In this document: positions 28,265 through 36,130 of the stretch, piece after piece
Numbering within the stretch: position 1 is the first letter of the stretch
How the letters are laid out: every line of letters begins with the position of its first letter
NCBI RefSeq assembly: GCF_024347475.1
Contig: NZ_AP025487.1
Span: 1,612,001 to 1,676,000, forward strand
Direction: 5' to 3'
Length of the DNA stretch: 64,000 nt
Source: Vibrio fortis
Lineage (GTDB): Bacteria > Pseudomonadota > Gammaproteobacteria > Enterobacterales > Vibrionaceae
Translations under genes and position numbers: made by a program
Notes under the pieces: model-generated
What the model saw: the letters and a program-made list of their open reading frames with translations, nothing else
What the model was told of the DNA's origin: nothing
The model's database searches: none

Positions 28265-28953
28265 TGACTATTTCAGCCACACAAGCCGAAGTCGAAAAGC
28301 TCTATTTAACAGCAGAGCTTAATGGCTACCGTTCGACATGTATTACCGCCTGCCAAAGTGGTGACGGCGTCACCTCTATTGCTTCAGCATTTGCAGAGCG
28401 CTGTATGCTTGCCGGTCACTCAACTCTGTATGTCGACTTAAATCTATTTAACCCTGCGTTCCACGACCTTGACCTGGTTAACCTTGAACAGCAGGGCCAG
28501 TTGATTGAGCACAAAGAGTCTAAACGACTATTTGTTGGTGTACCTGCTCCGCGCGAAGCGTCTACTCAATTAGCGTTTAAAGATCCTACAACGCTAAAAA
28601 GTACGGTTGCCAAATGGTTAACGCAATACGACCGTGTAGTAATAGATACTTCGCCACTATTGCAAGTCAATAAAGGTAATATCCCTGCACAATCTGTTGC
28701 CAATGCTTGTGATTCCACCCTACTAGTGCTCGCTTATGGTGAGACAACAACCAGTCAACTGGAACAAGCGAAACAACTACTAGCCACTGATGGTATTTTA
28801 CTATCTGGTGCCATCATGAATATGAAACACGCACCAAGTTTCACTCAAGAGTTGGGGCGTCAATTAAACAGAATGAAGTTTATTCCCCAAAAGTGGCGTA
28901 CCAACCTTTGCAACAAACTTTCTCAAAATGAGTTCTTAAACCTCCCTATTTAG
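28264..28953 (+). CDS. sypD: CpsD/BY-kinase-like ATPase of the syp locus with a degenerate P-loop
   Basis: A 229-residue cytoplasmic protein of the MinD/BY-kinase fold, expected to work with the Wzz-like SypO. Walker A, normally GxGK(S/T), reads GDGVTS near residue 38, so the essential Lys is replaced by Val. Walker A' is LYVDLNLFNP and Walker B is VVIDTSPLL. There is no C-terminal tyrosine cluster; it ends QNEFLNLPI. ATP hydrolysis and autophosphorylation may therefore be lost. It is the last gene of sypABCD before a large inverted repeat. Confidence 0.88.
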   Translation: MTISATQAEVEKLYLTAELNGYRSTCITACQSGDGVTSIASAFAERCMLAGHSTLYVDLNLFNPAFHDLDLVNLEQQGQLIEHKESKRLFVGVPAPREASTQLAFKDPTTLKSTVAKWLTQYDRVVIDTSPLLQVNKGNIPAQSVANACDSTLLVLAYGETTTSQLEQAKQLLATDGILLSGAIMNMKHAPSFTQELGRQLNRMKFIPQKWRTNLCNKLSQNEFLNLPI

Positions 28954-28959
28954 CCTTAC

Positions 28960-29015
28960 GAAATGTAGTGATTTTATTTAAAATCAATTAATTTCGCAGA
29001 AAATCACTACATTTC
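28960..29015. repeat. Perfect 16-bp inverted repeat after sypD
   Basis: GAAATGTAGTGATTTT (28960-28975) and AAAATCACTACATTTC (29000-29015) are exact reverse complements with a 24-base AT-rich spacer. The stem is AT-rich and there is no T-run after it, so it is unlike a normal terminator. It marks the border between sypD and the proXWV insertion. Confidence 0.8.
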
Positions 29016-29348
29016 AATGAAAATTCCAACAAAAACACCATACTAATCTTCGATAGTGTGACTTACATAGTTAATGCTGGAATCAAATCAGATCAAACAT
29101 GGAATTTATCCAGATATTCCCTAAACTTATAAAAAGTGGTCAATTTTTGTTGATTCGTCATAAATACTGGGTACCACTCTTGCTGCATTTATCTGTTCCT
29201 TCGTAGTTCGCTAGGAACCAGCCCGTAGGACGACCAAAGGATATGACTCGTCACATCAATACCACTCAGAGTAGCTCCATGATCAAACACAGCTCTCCTG
29301 TGTTCTTGTTCTGCGAGTTACAAACTTTAATGAGAAAGGAACCTCAAT
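29016..29348. other. Long leader and promoter region of proX
   Basis: No reading frame of interest. There is a weak sigma-54-like box at about 29169-29184 (GG-TACCACTCTT-GC). A hairpin, AACACAG-CTCTC-CTGTGTT, is at 29286-29304 close to the proX ribosome site. The sequence TACCACTC occurs twice (about 29172 and 29263). The long leader could carry osmotic control. Confidence 0.4.
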
Positions 29349-30338
29349 ATGAAATACAAGTTAAGCTCCATGTTTTTGTTAGTCGCCGCAGCCAGTAACG
29401 CTAACGCTGGTGAATGTGGCAGCGTAACAATCGCCGACATGAACTGGAACTCTGCAACACTCATCGCCAATATCGATAGGTTTATCCTAGAACATGGCTA
29501 CGGTTGTGACGCGGAATTGATTCCCGGCGACACCATGCCAACTGGCACCTCCATGATTGAAAAAGGTCAACCTGATGTAGCCCCTGAACTTTGGAGCAAC
29601 AGTTTGAAAACCGCGCTCGATAAAGGCGTTGAAGAAAAAAGACTCCGTTACGCGGGTAAAGCACTCGTAAACGGTGGTGAAGAGGGTTTTTGGGTACCTA
29701 AATATCTAGTGAGCCAATATCCTGAAATTGCGACCATCGAAGGGGTTCGTAAACACGCCAAATTATTCAAACATCCGGAAGATCCAGATACATCCGCATT
29801 TTACAGCTGCCCTGCAGGTTGGAACTGCCAAATCAGTGCAGGCAACCTCTTCAATGCATTAGCGCTCGAAGAGAGTGGCTTTAGCATTGTCGATCCAGGC
29901 TCTAGTGCGGGTCTCTCTGGGGCTATCGCCAAAGCTTATGAGCGTGAAGAAGCGTGGTTTGGTTATTACTGGGCACCAACAGCGGTGCTCGGTAAATATG
30001 ACATGGTTAAAGTCGATTTTGGCAGTGGTGTCGATAAAGATGAGTTCGTAAATTGTACGACGCAAGAAGAGTGTGAAGATCCAAAAGCAACAATGTACCC
30101 GCCTTCTCCAGTACACACCATTACCACCGAAAGCTTTGCAAGTCGTGCGCCAGAAGCCTACGACTACTTCACTAAACGTGGGTTCACTAACGACAAGATG
30201 AATGCTCTATTAGCTTGGATGGAAGACAATCAAGCCGACGGTGAAGAAGCGATGCTGCACTTTTTAAGCGAATATCCAGACATTTGGCACCCTTGGGTAT
30301 CTCAAGATGTTGCTAAGAAAGTGGAAGCAGAGCTGTAA
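29349..30338 (+). CDS. proX: Glycine betaine/choline-type ABC transporter substrate-binding protein
   Basis: Periplasmic binding protein (OpuAC family), 329 residues. A short signal peptide ends SNANA-GE. The family start is CGSVTIADMNWNSATLIANIDRFILEHGYGC. It has paired cysteines (SCPAGWNCQ, NCTTQEEC) common in this group. The aromatic ligand cage (APELWSNS, WFGYYWAP) suits quaternary amines such as betaine or proline betaine. The start follows AAAGGAA. Order X-W-V, rather than E. coli V-W-X, is seen in some vibrio ProU systems. It sits inside the syp locus, which is unusual. Confidence 0.92.
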   Translation: MKYKLSSMFLLVAAASNANAGECGSVTIADMNWNSATLIANIDRFILEHGYGCDAELIPGDTMPTGTSMIEKGQPDVAPELWSNSLKTALDKGVEEKRLRYAGKALVNGGEEGFWVPKYLVSQYPEIATIEGVRKHAKLFKHPEDPDTSAFYSCPAGWNCQISAGNLFNALALEESGFSIVDPGSSAGLSGAIAKAYEREEAWFGYYWAPTAVLGKYDMVKVDFGSGVDKDEFVNCTTQEECEDPKATMYPPSPVHTITTESFASRAPEAYDYFTKRGFTNDKMNALLAWMEDNQADGEEAMLHFLSEYPDIWHPWVSQDVAKKVEAEL

Positions 30339-30418
30339 ACAGTTTATTGCTTATAAGGGTTTATAACGCAATAAAATCACACATTATAACGTCGCTATAC
30401 TTGATGTTATTCAGCATT

Positions 30419-30447
30419 CGAAGCGGTTGAGCTCATCAACCGCTTCG
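30419..30447 (+). promoter_or_regulatory. Strong intercistronic hairpin between proX and proW
   Basis: CGAAGCGGTTGA (30419-30430) and TCAACCGCTTCG (30436-30447) form a perfect 12-bp GC-rich stem with a 5-base loop, 17 bases before proW. No T-run follows. It likely stabilises the upstream proX message or lowers read-through, so ProX exceeds ProW and ProV. Confidence 0.8.
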
Positions 30448-30464
30448 GAATATAAGGATATAAA

Positions 30465-31364
30465 ATGGCTGACAATAGCTGGTTATCCAGTTTTCCTGAA
30501 ATGGAACGCTCAGATTTACGAGCAATTAAGAAAACACTAGACGGCGCCTACCGCGATTTTTCTCGTGAATATGGCGAAATGATTGAATCTTTCTTTGACC
30601 CTCTGCTCTCCTTCCTCGTCTGGTTTGAAAAACTCTTGATCTCTACCCCTTGGTTTATAGTTCTCGCTGTTTGTACCGCTCTTGTGTACGCTGCGAGCAG
30701 ATCGTGGAAACTTGCATTAGGCTGTGTTGGTTCACTGCTTCTGATTGGTTACTTTGGGATGTGGGAAGACACAATGCGCACCCTCAGTATCATTACCGTG
30801 TGTACCTTAGTGTCGATATGTTTGGGTATTCCCATTGGAATTGCGATGGCACGATCTAATCGCGTCCAGTCTATGGTTACACCGCTCCTCGATATTATGC
30901 AAACCATGCCAGCGTTCGTGTATTTGATACCTGTAGTCATGCTGCTTGGTATCGGCAAGATCCCGGGGCTTATCGCGGTTGTGATTTACGCTATCCCACC
31001 TGTGATTCGTCTAACCAACCTAGGTATTCGTTTAGTTGATAAAGAAGTTCTTGAAGCAGCGACCGCGTTTGGTGCCAATAAAAAGCAACGTCTTTGGGGC
31101 GTTCAACTTCCCTTGGCTATGCCAACCATTATGGCAGGGATTAACCAGACCATCATGATGGCACTGTCGATGGTGGTAATCGCGTCTATGATTGGTGTTA
31201 AAGGGCTAGGACAACCTGTATTAAAGTCAATTACCAACCAATACTTCACCTTAGGTCTACTTAATGGTTTCGCTATCGTGGCATTAGCCATTTTATTCGA
31301 CCGCGCGTCACAAGCGTACGCAAAACGAACTAACGCTCACTTAGGAGGGTTTAAACATGACTAA
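30465..31364 (+). CDS. proW: Betaine ABC transporter permease
   Basis: Inner-membrane permease of 299 residues. The N-terminal cytoplasmic part (about 1-55) and several membrane segments resemble ProW/OpuAB. The EAA loop is EVLEAATAFGANKKQRLWGVQLPLAMPTIMAGINQT. The stretch LDIMQTMPAFVYLIPVVMLLGIGKIPG is typical of the family. An AAGGAT box precedes the ATG. Its end overlaps proV by 8 bases. Confidence 0.94.
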   Translation: MADNSWLSSFPEMERSDLRAIKKTLDGAYRDFSREYGEMIESFFDPLLSFLVWFEKLLISTPWFIVLAVCTALVYAASRSWKLALGCVGSLLLIGYFGMWEDTMRTLSIITVCTLVSICLGIPIGIAMARSNRVQSMVTPLLDIMQTMPAFVYLIPVVMLLGIGKIPGLIAVVIYAIPPVIRLTNLGIRLVDKEVLEAATAFGANKKQRLWGVQLPLAMPTIMAGINQTIMMALSMVVIASMIGVKGLGQPVLKSITNQYFTLGLLNGFAIVALAILFDRASQAYAKRTNAHLGGFKHD

Positions 31365-32586
31365 TAAGCCTCTGATTGAAATTAGCGGACTGTATAAAGT
31401 ATTCGGCCCCAAGCCAAAGTCGGTGATCGAGCGTATTCATAATGGTCAAAACAAAGACCAAATCCTTGCCGATACGGGTCATACCGTGGGTCTGAAAGAG
31501 ATAAATCTAGAAATCAATCGTGGTGAGATATTCGTTATCATGGGGCTATCTGGCTCTGGTAAGTCGACATTGATTCGCCACTTCAATCGCTTGATTGAGC
31601 CAACAGAAGGCAAAATCACCGTTGAAGGCACCGACGTAATGAGCCTCAACACCAAAGAGTTGGAAGAGTTTCGTCGTCACAAGATGTCGATGGTCTTCCA
31701 ACGCTTTGGATTAATGCCTCACCGTACTGTGGTTGAAAATGTCGCTTATGGGCTTGAGGTCCAAGGTATCAAAAAGGAAACGCGATTAGCCAAAGCATCC
31801 GAATGGTTAGACACGGTTGGCCTTAAGGGCTATGAAAATCAATACCCTGCTCAGTTGTCTGGTGGTCAGCAACAGCGAGTTGGTTTGTCACGCGCGCTCT
31901 GTACTAATGCGGAAATCCTATTGATGGATGAAGCATTCTCAGCTCTCGACCCACTGATTCGTAGTGAGATGCAAGATCAGCTTATCGAGCTCCAAGAGAA
32001 ACTGCATAAAACCATTATCTTCATTACCCACGATTTAGACGAAGCGCTGCGACTTGGTGACCGAATAGCGATCCTGAAAGACGGTGAACTGGTTCAACAA
32101 GGCACGCCGCATGAAATCCTTTTGCATCCTGCGGATGATTACGTAGAAGCTTTCGTTAAAGACGTTAACCGTGCACGAGCATTGACCGTTGAAACAGTAA
32201 TGCAACCTCCACTCTATCGCATTACTTCGGAAACAATTGAGGGCGCACTGGCTCAAATGAAGATGTTGAAGCACGATTATGCTTACCATGTTACAGATGA
32301 GGGTTATCAAGGTCTCGTGACCAAAGAGAGCTTACAAGATGCCGTTGAAGACAACAGCGTGAGTGACTTTAGTGATGATATCTATGAAGAGGTTCCAGCA
32401 GTCAACCCGGATGCTGTTATCGAAGAGATTCTGCAAGATACCATGTCTTGCGAATACTCATTGCCAGTCGTTGACGAAGAAGGCAACTTGAAAGGTGAAC
32501 TCGAACGAAGTGCTGTCGCCGACATTTTTGCGGAACCTGGAGAAACTGAAACTGCCCCAAAGCCCGTGATTGATAAGGCCTCTTAG
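31357..32586 (+). CDS. proV: Betaine ABC transporter ATPase with CBS domains
   Basis: ATPase subunit of 409 residues. Walker A GLSGSGKST, Q-loop MVFQRFGLMPHRTV, signature LSGGQQQR, Walker B ILLMDEAFSALDP and H-loop FITHDLDEAL. C-terminal tandem CBS domains (about 275-390) usually sense ionic strength or c-di-AMP-like ligands in ProV/OpuAA proteins. The start follows a strong AGGAGG box inside the end of proW. A terminator lies shortly after the stop. Confidence 0.95.
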   Translation: MTNKPLIEISGLYKVFGPKPKSVIERIHNGQNKDQILADTGHTVGLKEINLEINRGEIFVIMGLSGSGKSTLIRHFNRLIEPTEGKITVEGTDVMSLNTKELEEFRRHKMSMVFQRFGLMPHRTVVENVAYGLEVQGIKKETRLAKASEWLDTVGLKGYENQYPAQLSGGQQQRVGLSRALCTNAEILLMDEAFSALDPLIRSEMQDQLIELQEKLHKTIIFITHDLDEALRLGDRIAILKDGELVQQGTPHEILLHPADDYVEAFVKDVNRARALTVETVMQPPLYRITSETIEGALAQMKMLKHDYAYHVTDEGYQGLVTKESLQDAVEDNSVSDFSDDIYEEVPAVNPDAVIEEILQDTMSCEYSLPVVDEEGNLKGELERSAVADIFAEPGETETAPKPVIDKAS

Positions 32587-32610
32587 GCTCTAGTATTCAG
32601 CTTCTGAACA

Positions 32611-32657
32611 GCGCCCACTGTACGTTTATTAAACGGTAGTGGGCGCATTTATTATTG
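32611..32657 (+). terminator. Terminator after proV
   Basis: GCGCCCACT (32611-32619) pairs with AGTGGGCGC (32638-32646), and an inner CGTTT-ATT-AAACG extends the stem. An AT-rich run (ATTTATTATTG) follows. It separates the transporter genes from the Hpt and sypG genes, so these likely have their own promoter in the 200 bases that follow. Confidence 0.82.
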
Positions 32658-32849
32658 TTCCAATGTTACTCATACCACCCATAACCCACCTTGCTTGGCA
32701 TTTTTACGATCTTCCATATTCAAGCAGTTGAAATTGTTCTAAAAAATGTCTAATACTTAAATATCTATTTGCGTTACATGCTATTCGTTGATGTTACCCC
32801 TGAGTAACCGTCGAGTGTTCACCGAAATCAATAGACGGATCTATTTACG

Positions 32850-33221
32850 ATGACAGTTACCAATACTGAAAGCCAAGCCCTTGTTGATGAATCAGTTCTA
32901 CAGCAAATGATTGTAGATACCAGCGCAGAGGTCATCCCTATTCTGATCGATCACTATGTGACCGAGTCTAAAACACGTATTGATGCTATAAAAAAAGCAG
33001 CCGAATCCCAAGATGGTGAAGCGCTTGAGTTCGAAGTACACACTTTAGGCAGTACATCACTCGCTCTAGGGAACCGCGCACTCTCTACCCTAGCTCGGGA
33101 CATTGAACGTCAGTGCTTAGAGAAGCAAACCGAAATCGCTTTTACACGTGTAGATGAGTTACTCACACTTGCAGATGACTCGATACAGGCACTGATAGAC
33201 CGAAAAGAGCTTGGTTTCTAA
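32850..33221 (+). CDS. Stand-alone Hpt phosphotransfer protein in place of sypF
   Basis: A 123-residue four-helix Hpt protein, cytoplasmic, with no kinase or receiver part. The histidine motif is EFEVHTLGSTSLALGNRALS, with phospho-acceptor His64. The Lys usual two or three residues after the His is absent (HTLGST instead of HxLKGS). It lies 101 bases before the sypG start and in the position where V. fischeri has the hybrid kinase SypF. The SypF Hpt domain alone is known to drive SypG, so this protein is the likely SypG phosphodonor. The kinase feeding it must be encoded elsewhere. The ATG has only a weak ribosome site. Confidence 0.88.
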   Translation: MTVTNTESQALVDESVLQQMIVDTSAEVIPILIDHYVTESKTRIDAIKKAAESQDGEALEFEVHTLGSTSLALGNRALSTLARDIERQCLEKQTEIAFTRVDELLTLADDSIQALIDRKELGF

Positions 33222-33322
33222 AACAAAACATCAATCTCTAGACTAAAAGATACAAAACGAAATTTAGTGATAAACGTAATTTTTGACGTTTGGTTAGGAC
33301 AAGATTCAAAAGGAATAACACA

Positions 33323-34810
33323 ATGCGCCCTAAAGTATTGTTGGTTGAAGACTCCACTTCATTAGCTGTTTTATACAAACAGTATGTAAAAGACGAGCCC
33401 TATGACATTTTCCACGTCGAAACAGGGGCGGAAGCTAAAAAATTTATTGAGCGTCATACCCCTCAACTGGTTATTCTCGACCTTAAATTGCCTGATATGT
33501 CAGGGGAAGAGGTACTGGATTGGATAACTGAAAATGAAGTCCCTACTGCTGTGGTTATTGCGACTGCTCATGGTTCGGTCGATATTGCTGTGAGCCTCAT
33601 TCAGCGCGGTGCAGAAGACTTTCTCGAAAAACCAATCCAAGCAGAACGCCTAAAAACCTCAGTACAACTGCACCTTAAGCGTGCCAAGTTAGAAAACCTA
33701 GTTGAAGATATAAAAAGTAAATTCGATAGAGAATCTTTCCAAGGGTTTATTGGTTCCTGCTTACCGATGCAAGCTGTGTACAAGACCATCGATTCAGTAG
33801 CCCCTACCACTGCCAGCGTATTTATTAATGGCGAGAGTGGTACAGGTAAAGAAGTCTGTGCAGAAGCCATTCACAAAGAGAGTCAACGCCGCGATAAACC
33901 GTTTGTGGCGATTAACTGTGGCGCAATCCCTAGAGATCTGATGGAGAGTGAGATCTTTGGTCATGTTAAAGGGGCGTTTACAGGTGCAACGACCGACAGA
34001 AAAGGTGCGGCGATGCAAGCACATGGCGGTACTCTCTTTCTCGACGAGCTTTGTGAAATGGAGCTCGAAATGCAGAAGAAGCTCCTGCGATTCTTACAGA
34101 CGGGTACATTTACGCCATTGGGTGCAACTCGTGAAGTCAAAGTGGATGTGCGAATCATCTGTGCAACCAACCGCGACCCGCTGCTAGAAGTTGAGGAAGG
34201 TCGCTTTAGAGAAGACCTCTATTATCGCGTTCACGTTGTCCCTATTGAGATGCCACCTCTGCGTGAGCGAGGCAGTGACATTGTCACACTTTGTAAGCAC
34301 TTTCTGAAAATCTACGCTAAGCAAGATGGCAAGAAGTTTAAGTCGATCGATAAAGAAGCGCAGGTCTTGCTAAAGAACTATCCATGGCCGGGTAATGTTC
34401 GTCAGCTACAGAACATAATTCGCAATATTGTTGTTCTTAATAATGAAACCAGTGTGACCAAAGAGATGATTCCTGCCCCGATTAATGGAACCGGTGGCCG
34501 TAGCAAAGTCGTGACACCGATTAAGCGAGTAGAACCCGTTCGAGAGGTCGTAACAGAAACCGTCGCCAAACCAGCTCCATTGACTCCAGAGCAAATCGAA
34601 ACACCAGCGGAAACCAGCGGCCCTGCTCTCACCGCCGCTGATGGTAGTATTCGTCCGATGTGGAAGATCGAACGAGAAGCTATCCAGAATGCAATTAACC
34701 ATTGTGACGGTAACGTCTTAAATGCTGCTGTGCTATTAGAGCTTAGCCCTTCTACCGTTTATCGTAAGAAGCAGGCGTGGGAAGCGGAAGATGAGTACAA
34801 CCAAGCCTAA
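33323..34810 (+). CDS. sypG: Sigma-54-dependent response regulator of syp transcription
   Basis: NtrC-family activator, 495 residues. Receiver with Asp53 (LVILDLKLPDMSG). AAA+ domain with GESGTGKE, sigma-54 loop ESEIFGHVKGAFTGA and FLDELCEMEL. After a proline- and threonine-rich linker (about 395-445), a C-terminal Fis-type HTH (NVLNAAVLLELSPSTVYRKKQ). The ATG at 33323 follows AAGGA; an upstream TTG at 33290 is less likely. The sites it should bind (TTCTCA-N3-TG) precede the sypA, sypI, sypM and sypP promoters in this window. It overlaps sypH by 20 bases. Confidence 0.95.
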   Translation: MRPKVLLVEDSTSLAVLYKQYVKDEPYDIFHVETGAEAKKFIERHTPQLVILDLKLPDMSGEEVLDWITENEVPTAVVIATAHGSVDIAVSLIQRGAEDFLEKPIQAERLKTSVQLHLKRAKLENLVEDIKSKFDRESFQGFIGSCLPMQAVYKTIDSVAPTTASVFINGESGTGKEVCAEAIHKESQRRDKPFVAINCGAIPRDLMESEIFGHVKGAFTGATTDRKGAAMQAHGGTLFLDELCEMELEMQKKLLRFLQTGTFTPLGATREVKVDVRIICATNRDPLLEVEEGRFREDLYYRVHVVPIEMPPLRERGSDIVTLCKHFLKIYAKQDGKKFKSIDKEAQVLLKNYPWPGNVRQLQNIIRNIVVLNNETSVTKEMIPAPINGTGGRSKVVTPIKRVEPVREVVTETVAKPAPLTPEQIETPAETSGPALTAADGSIRPMWKIEREAIQNAINHCDGNVLNAAVLLELSPSTVYRKKQAWEAEDEYNQA

Positions 34811-35873
34811 CGCAGCTCAATCACTCGAGATTGAACCTCAAGAGATTTGGCTGTTGCTCGACAGCCAAACTTTTGGGGGAATTGAAACTCATGTATTGGA
34901 GTTAGCTAAAGGGCTCAAAGCGCATCAGTACATGGTGCGCATTGTTTTGCTCACCCTTTACTCGCCAGCACCACCGATCATTGAACGTCTAGTACAAACC
35001 AAACTCAACTACTCTTTTCTCCAGGATTTGGCTTCCAATCAAGGATCACCATTAGTACAGCTCAAGCAAGCTGTTGAAACTTACCAGCCCAAGCTACTTC
35101 ACTGCCACGGGTACAAATCCAGCATTATTGGTAAGCTCACCAAAACGCTCAACCCTCGCCTTTCACTTTACCAAGTATCCACCTATCACGCGGGGGAAAC
35201 GCCAAAAGGTCGCGTTTGGTTATATGATGCACTCGATCGCTACACAGGTTTTCTATCTAGTCATTCGCTTGTGGTTAGCAACAAAATCAAAGATAAGATT
35301 CCCAGTACAACAACACTGCTCAATAACTTTGTTTCGATGCCAGAACGCCAGATTTCTCATGATGTTTGTTCAGAGTCATGCCGGTTTGGCTTCGTCGGTC
35401 GCTTAAGTCATGAGAAAGCTGCCGATCGATTTTTGGATTTGGCTAGCCAATTTCCCAAGCATCAGTTTCATCTATTTGGTGATGGTCCCGAGCGTGAACG
35501 GTTAGAGTTACTAAAAACGGATAACTGTACCTTTCATGGCCATCAGCAAAACATGAAACACGTTTGGCAAAGCATAGACTTGCTTGTTATCCCATCTCGT
35601 TACGAAGGTTTACCAATGTCTGCACTTGAAGCGATGTCACTCGGCATTCCTGTGATTGCGACCGCCGTTGGTAATTTGCCCCAACTTATTAATCATAATG
35701 AGAACGGTTATCTCGCCAATCAACCAGAAGAACTTACAGCGTGCGCGAACCGTTGGCTATCCCTCTCTCAGAATGAAAGAACGTTCATCAGCCAAAACGC
35801 GATTGAAACTATTCATCATACCTACTCCCCCCAAGCTGTTATCCCACAATTGCTACAGTGTTACGGGCTCTGA
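34791..35873 (+). CDS. sypH: Glycosyltransferase family 4 of the syp locus
   Basis: A 360-residue cytoplasmic GT-B glycosyltransferase. N-lobe starts WLLLDSQTFGGIETHVLELAKGL. The C-lobe has FGFVGRLSHEKAADRF and the nucleotide-sugar site PSRYEGLPMSALEAMSLGIPVIATAVGNLPQLI (E-x7-E). Sugar and acceptor cannot be told. It overlaps sypG by 20 bases, so it is expressed from the sypG transcript and not from the sypI promoter. Confidence 0.93.
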   Translation: MSTTKPNAAQSLEIEPQEIWLLLDSQTFGGIETHVLELAKGLKAHQYMVRIVLLTLYSPAPPIIERLVQTKLNYSFLQDLASNQGSPLVQLKQAVETYQPKLLHCHGYKSSIIGKLTKTLNPRLSLYQVSTYHAGETPKGRVWLYDALDRYTGFLSSHSLVVSNKIKDKIPSTTTLLNNFVSMPERQISHDVCSESCRFGFVGRLSHEKAADRFLDLASQFPKHQFHLFGDGPERERLELLKTDNCTFHGHQQNMKHVWQSIDLLVIPSRYEGLPMSALEAMSLGIPVIATAVGNLPQLINHNENGYLANQPEELTACANRWLSLSQNERTFISQNAIETIHHTYSPQAVIPQLLQCYGL

Positions 35874-35981
35874 TTCTCATATTGCAATGTTCTCTCAAGT
35901 CCATGGCATTCTGTTTCTCAAAATAGAATATTCATCTTTTATCTAAAAAATCACCCATCAAACTGATTCTCAAATTGACAT
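35874..35981. promoter_or_regulatory. Three SypG enhancer-like sites upstream of sypI
   Basis: TTCTCA-TAT-TGCAAT (35874-35888) is a full match to the V. fischeri SypG site TTCTCA-N3-TGC. TTCTCA-AAA-TAGAAT (35915-35929) and TTCTCA-AAT-TGACAT (35967-35981) are close matches. The last one is centred about 92 bp upstream of the predicted sypI start, like the sites at the other promoters. Confidence 0.75.
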
Positions 35982-36039
35982 CCGTTTAACGGTTAGAATT
36001 AAATTATCATAAAATCAATAAGTTAATTACCAATCCATA

Positions 36040-36058
36040 CTGGCACTCCGCTTGCTAT
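36040..36058 (+). promoter_or_regulatory. Sigma-54 promoter of sypI
   Basis: CTGGCACTCCGCTTGCTAT has GG at 36042-36043 and GC at 36054-36055, spaced by 10, with TGGCAC and TTGC cores. Start expected near 36066. It lies between the three enhancer-like sites and sypI. Confidence 0.9.
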
Positions 36059-36130
36059 GTTCACTCTATACAAACAAATTATCCCAAATCGGGACAGCGT
36101 CTTTGAATTGGTAGAGAGTGAGGCTTAATC

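Noticed and set aside
29016..29348. Mobile element remnant before proX
   Set aside because: No transposase fragment, target duplication or terminal repeat pair around proXWV was found by eye.
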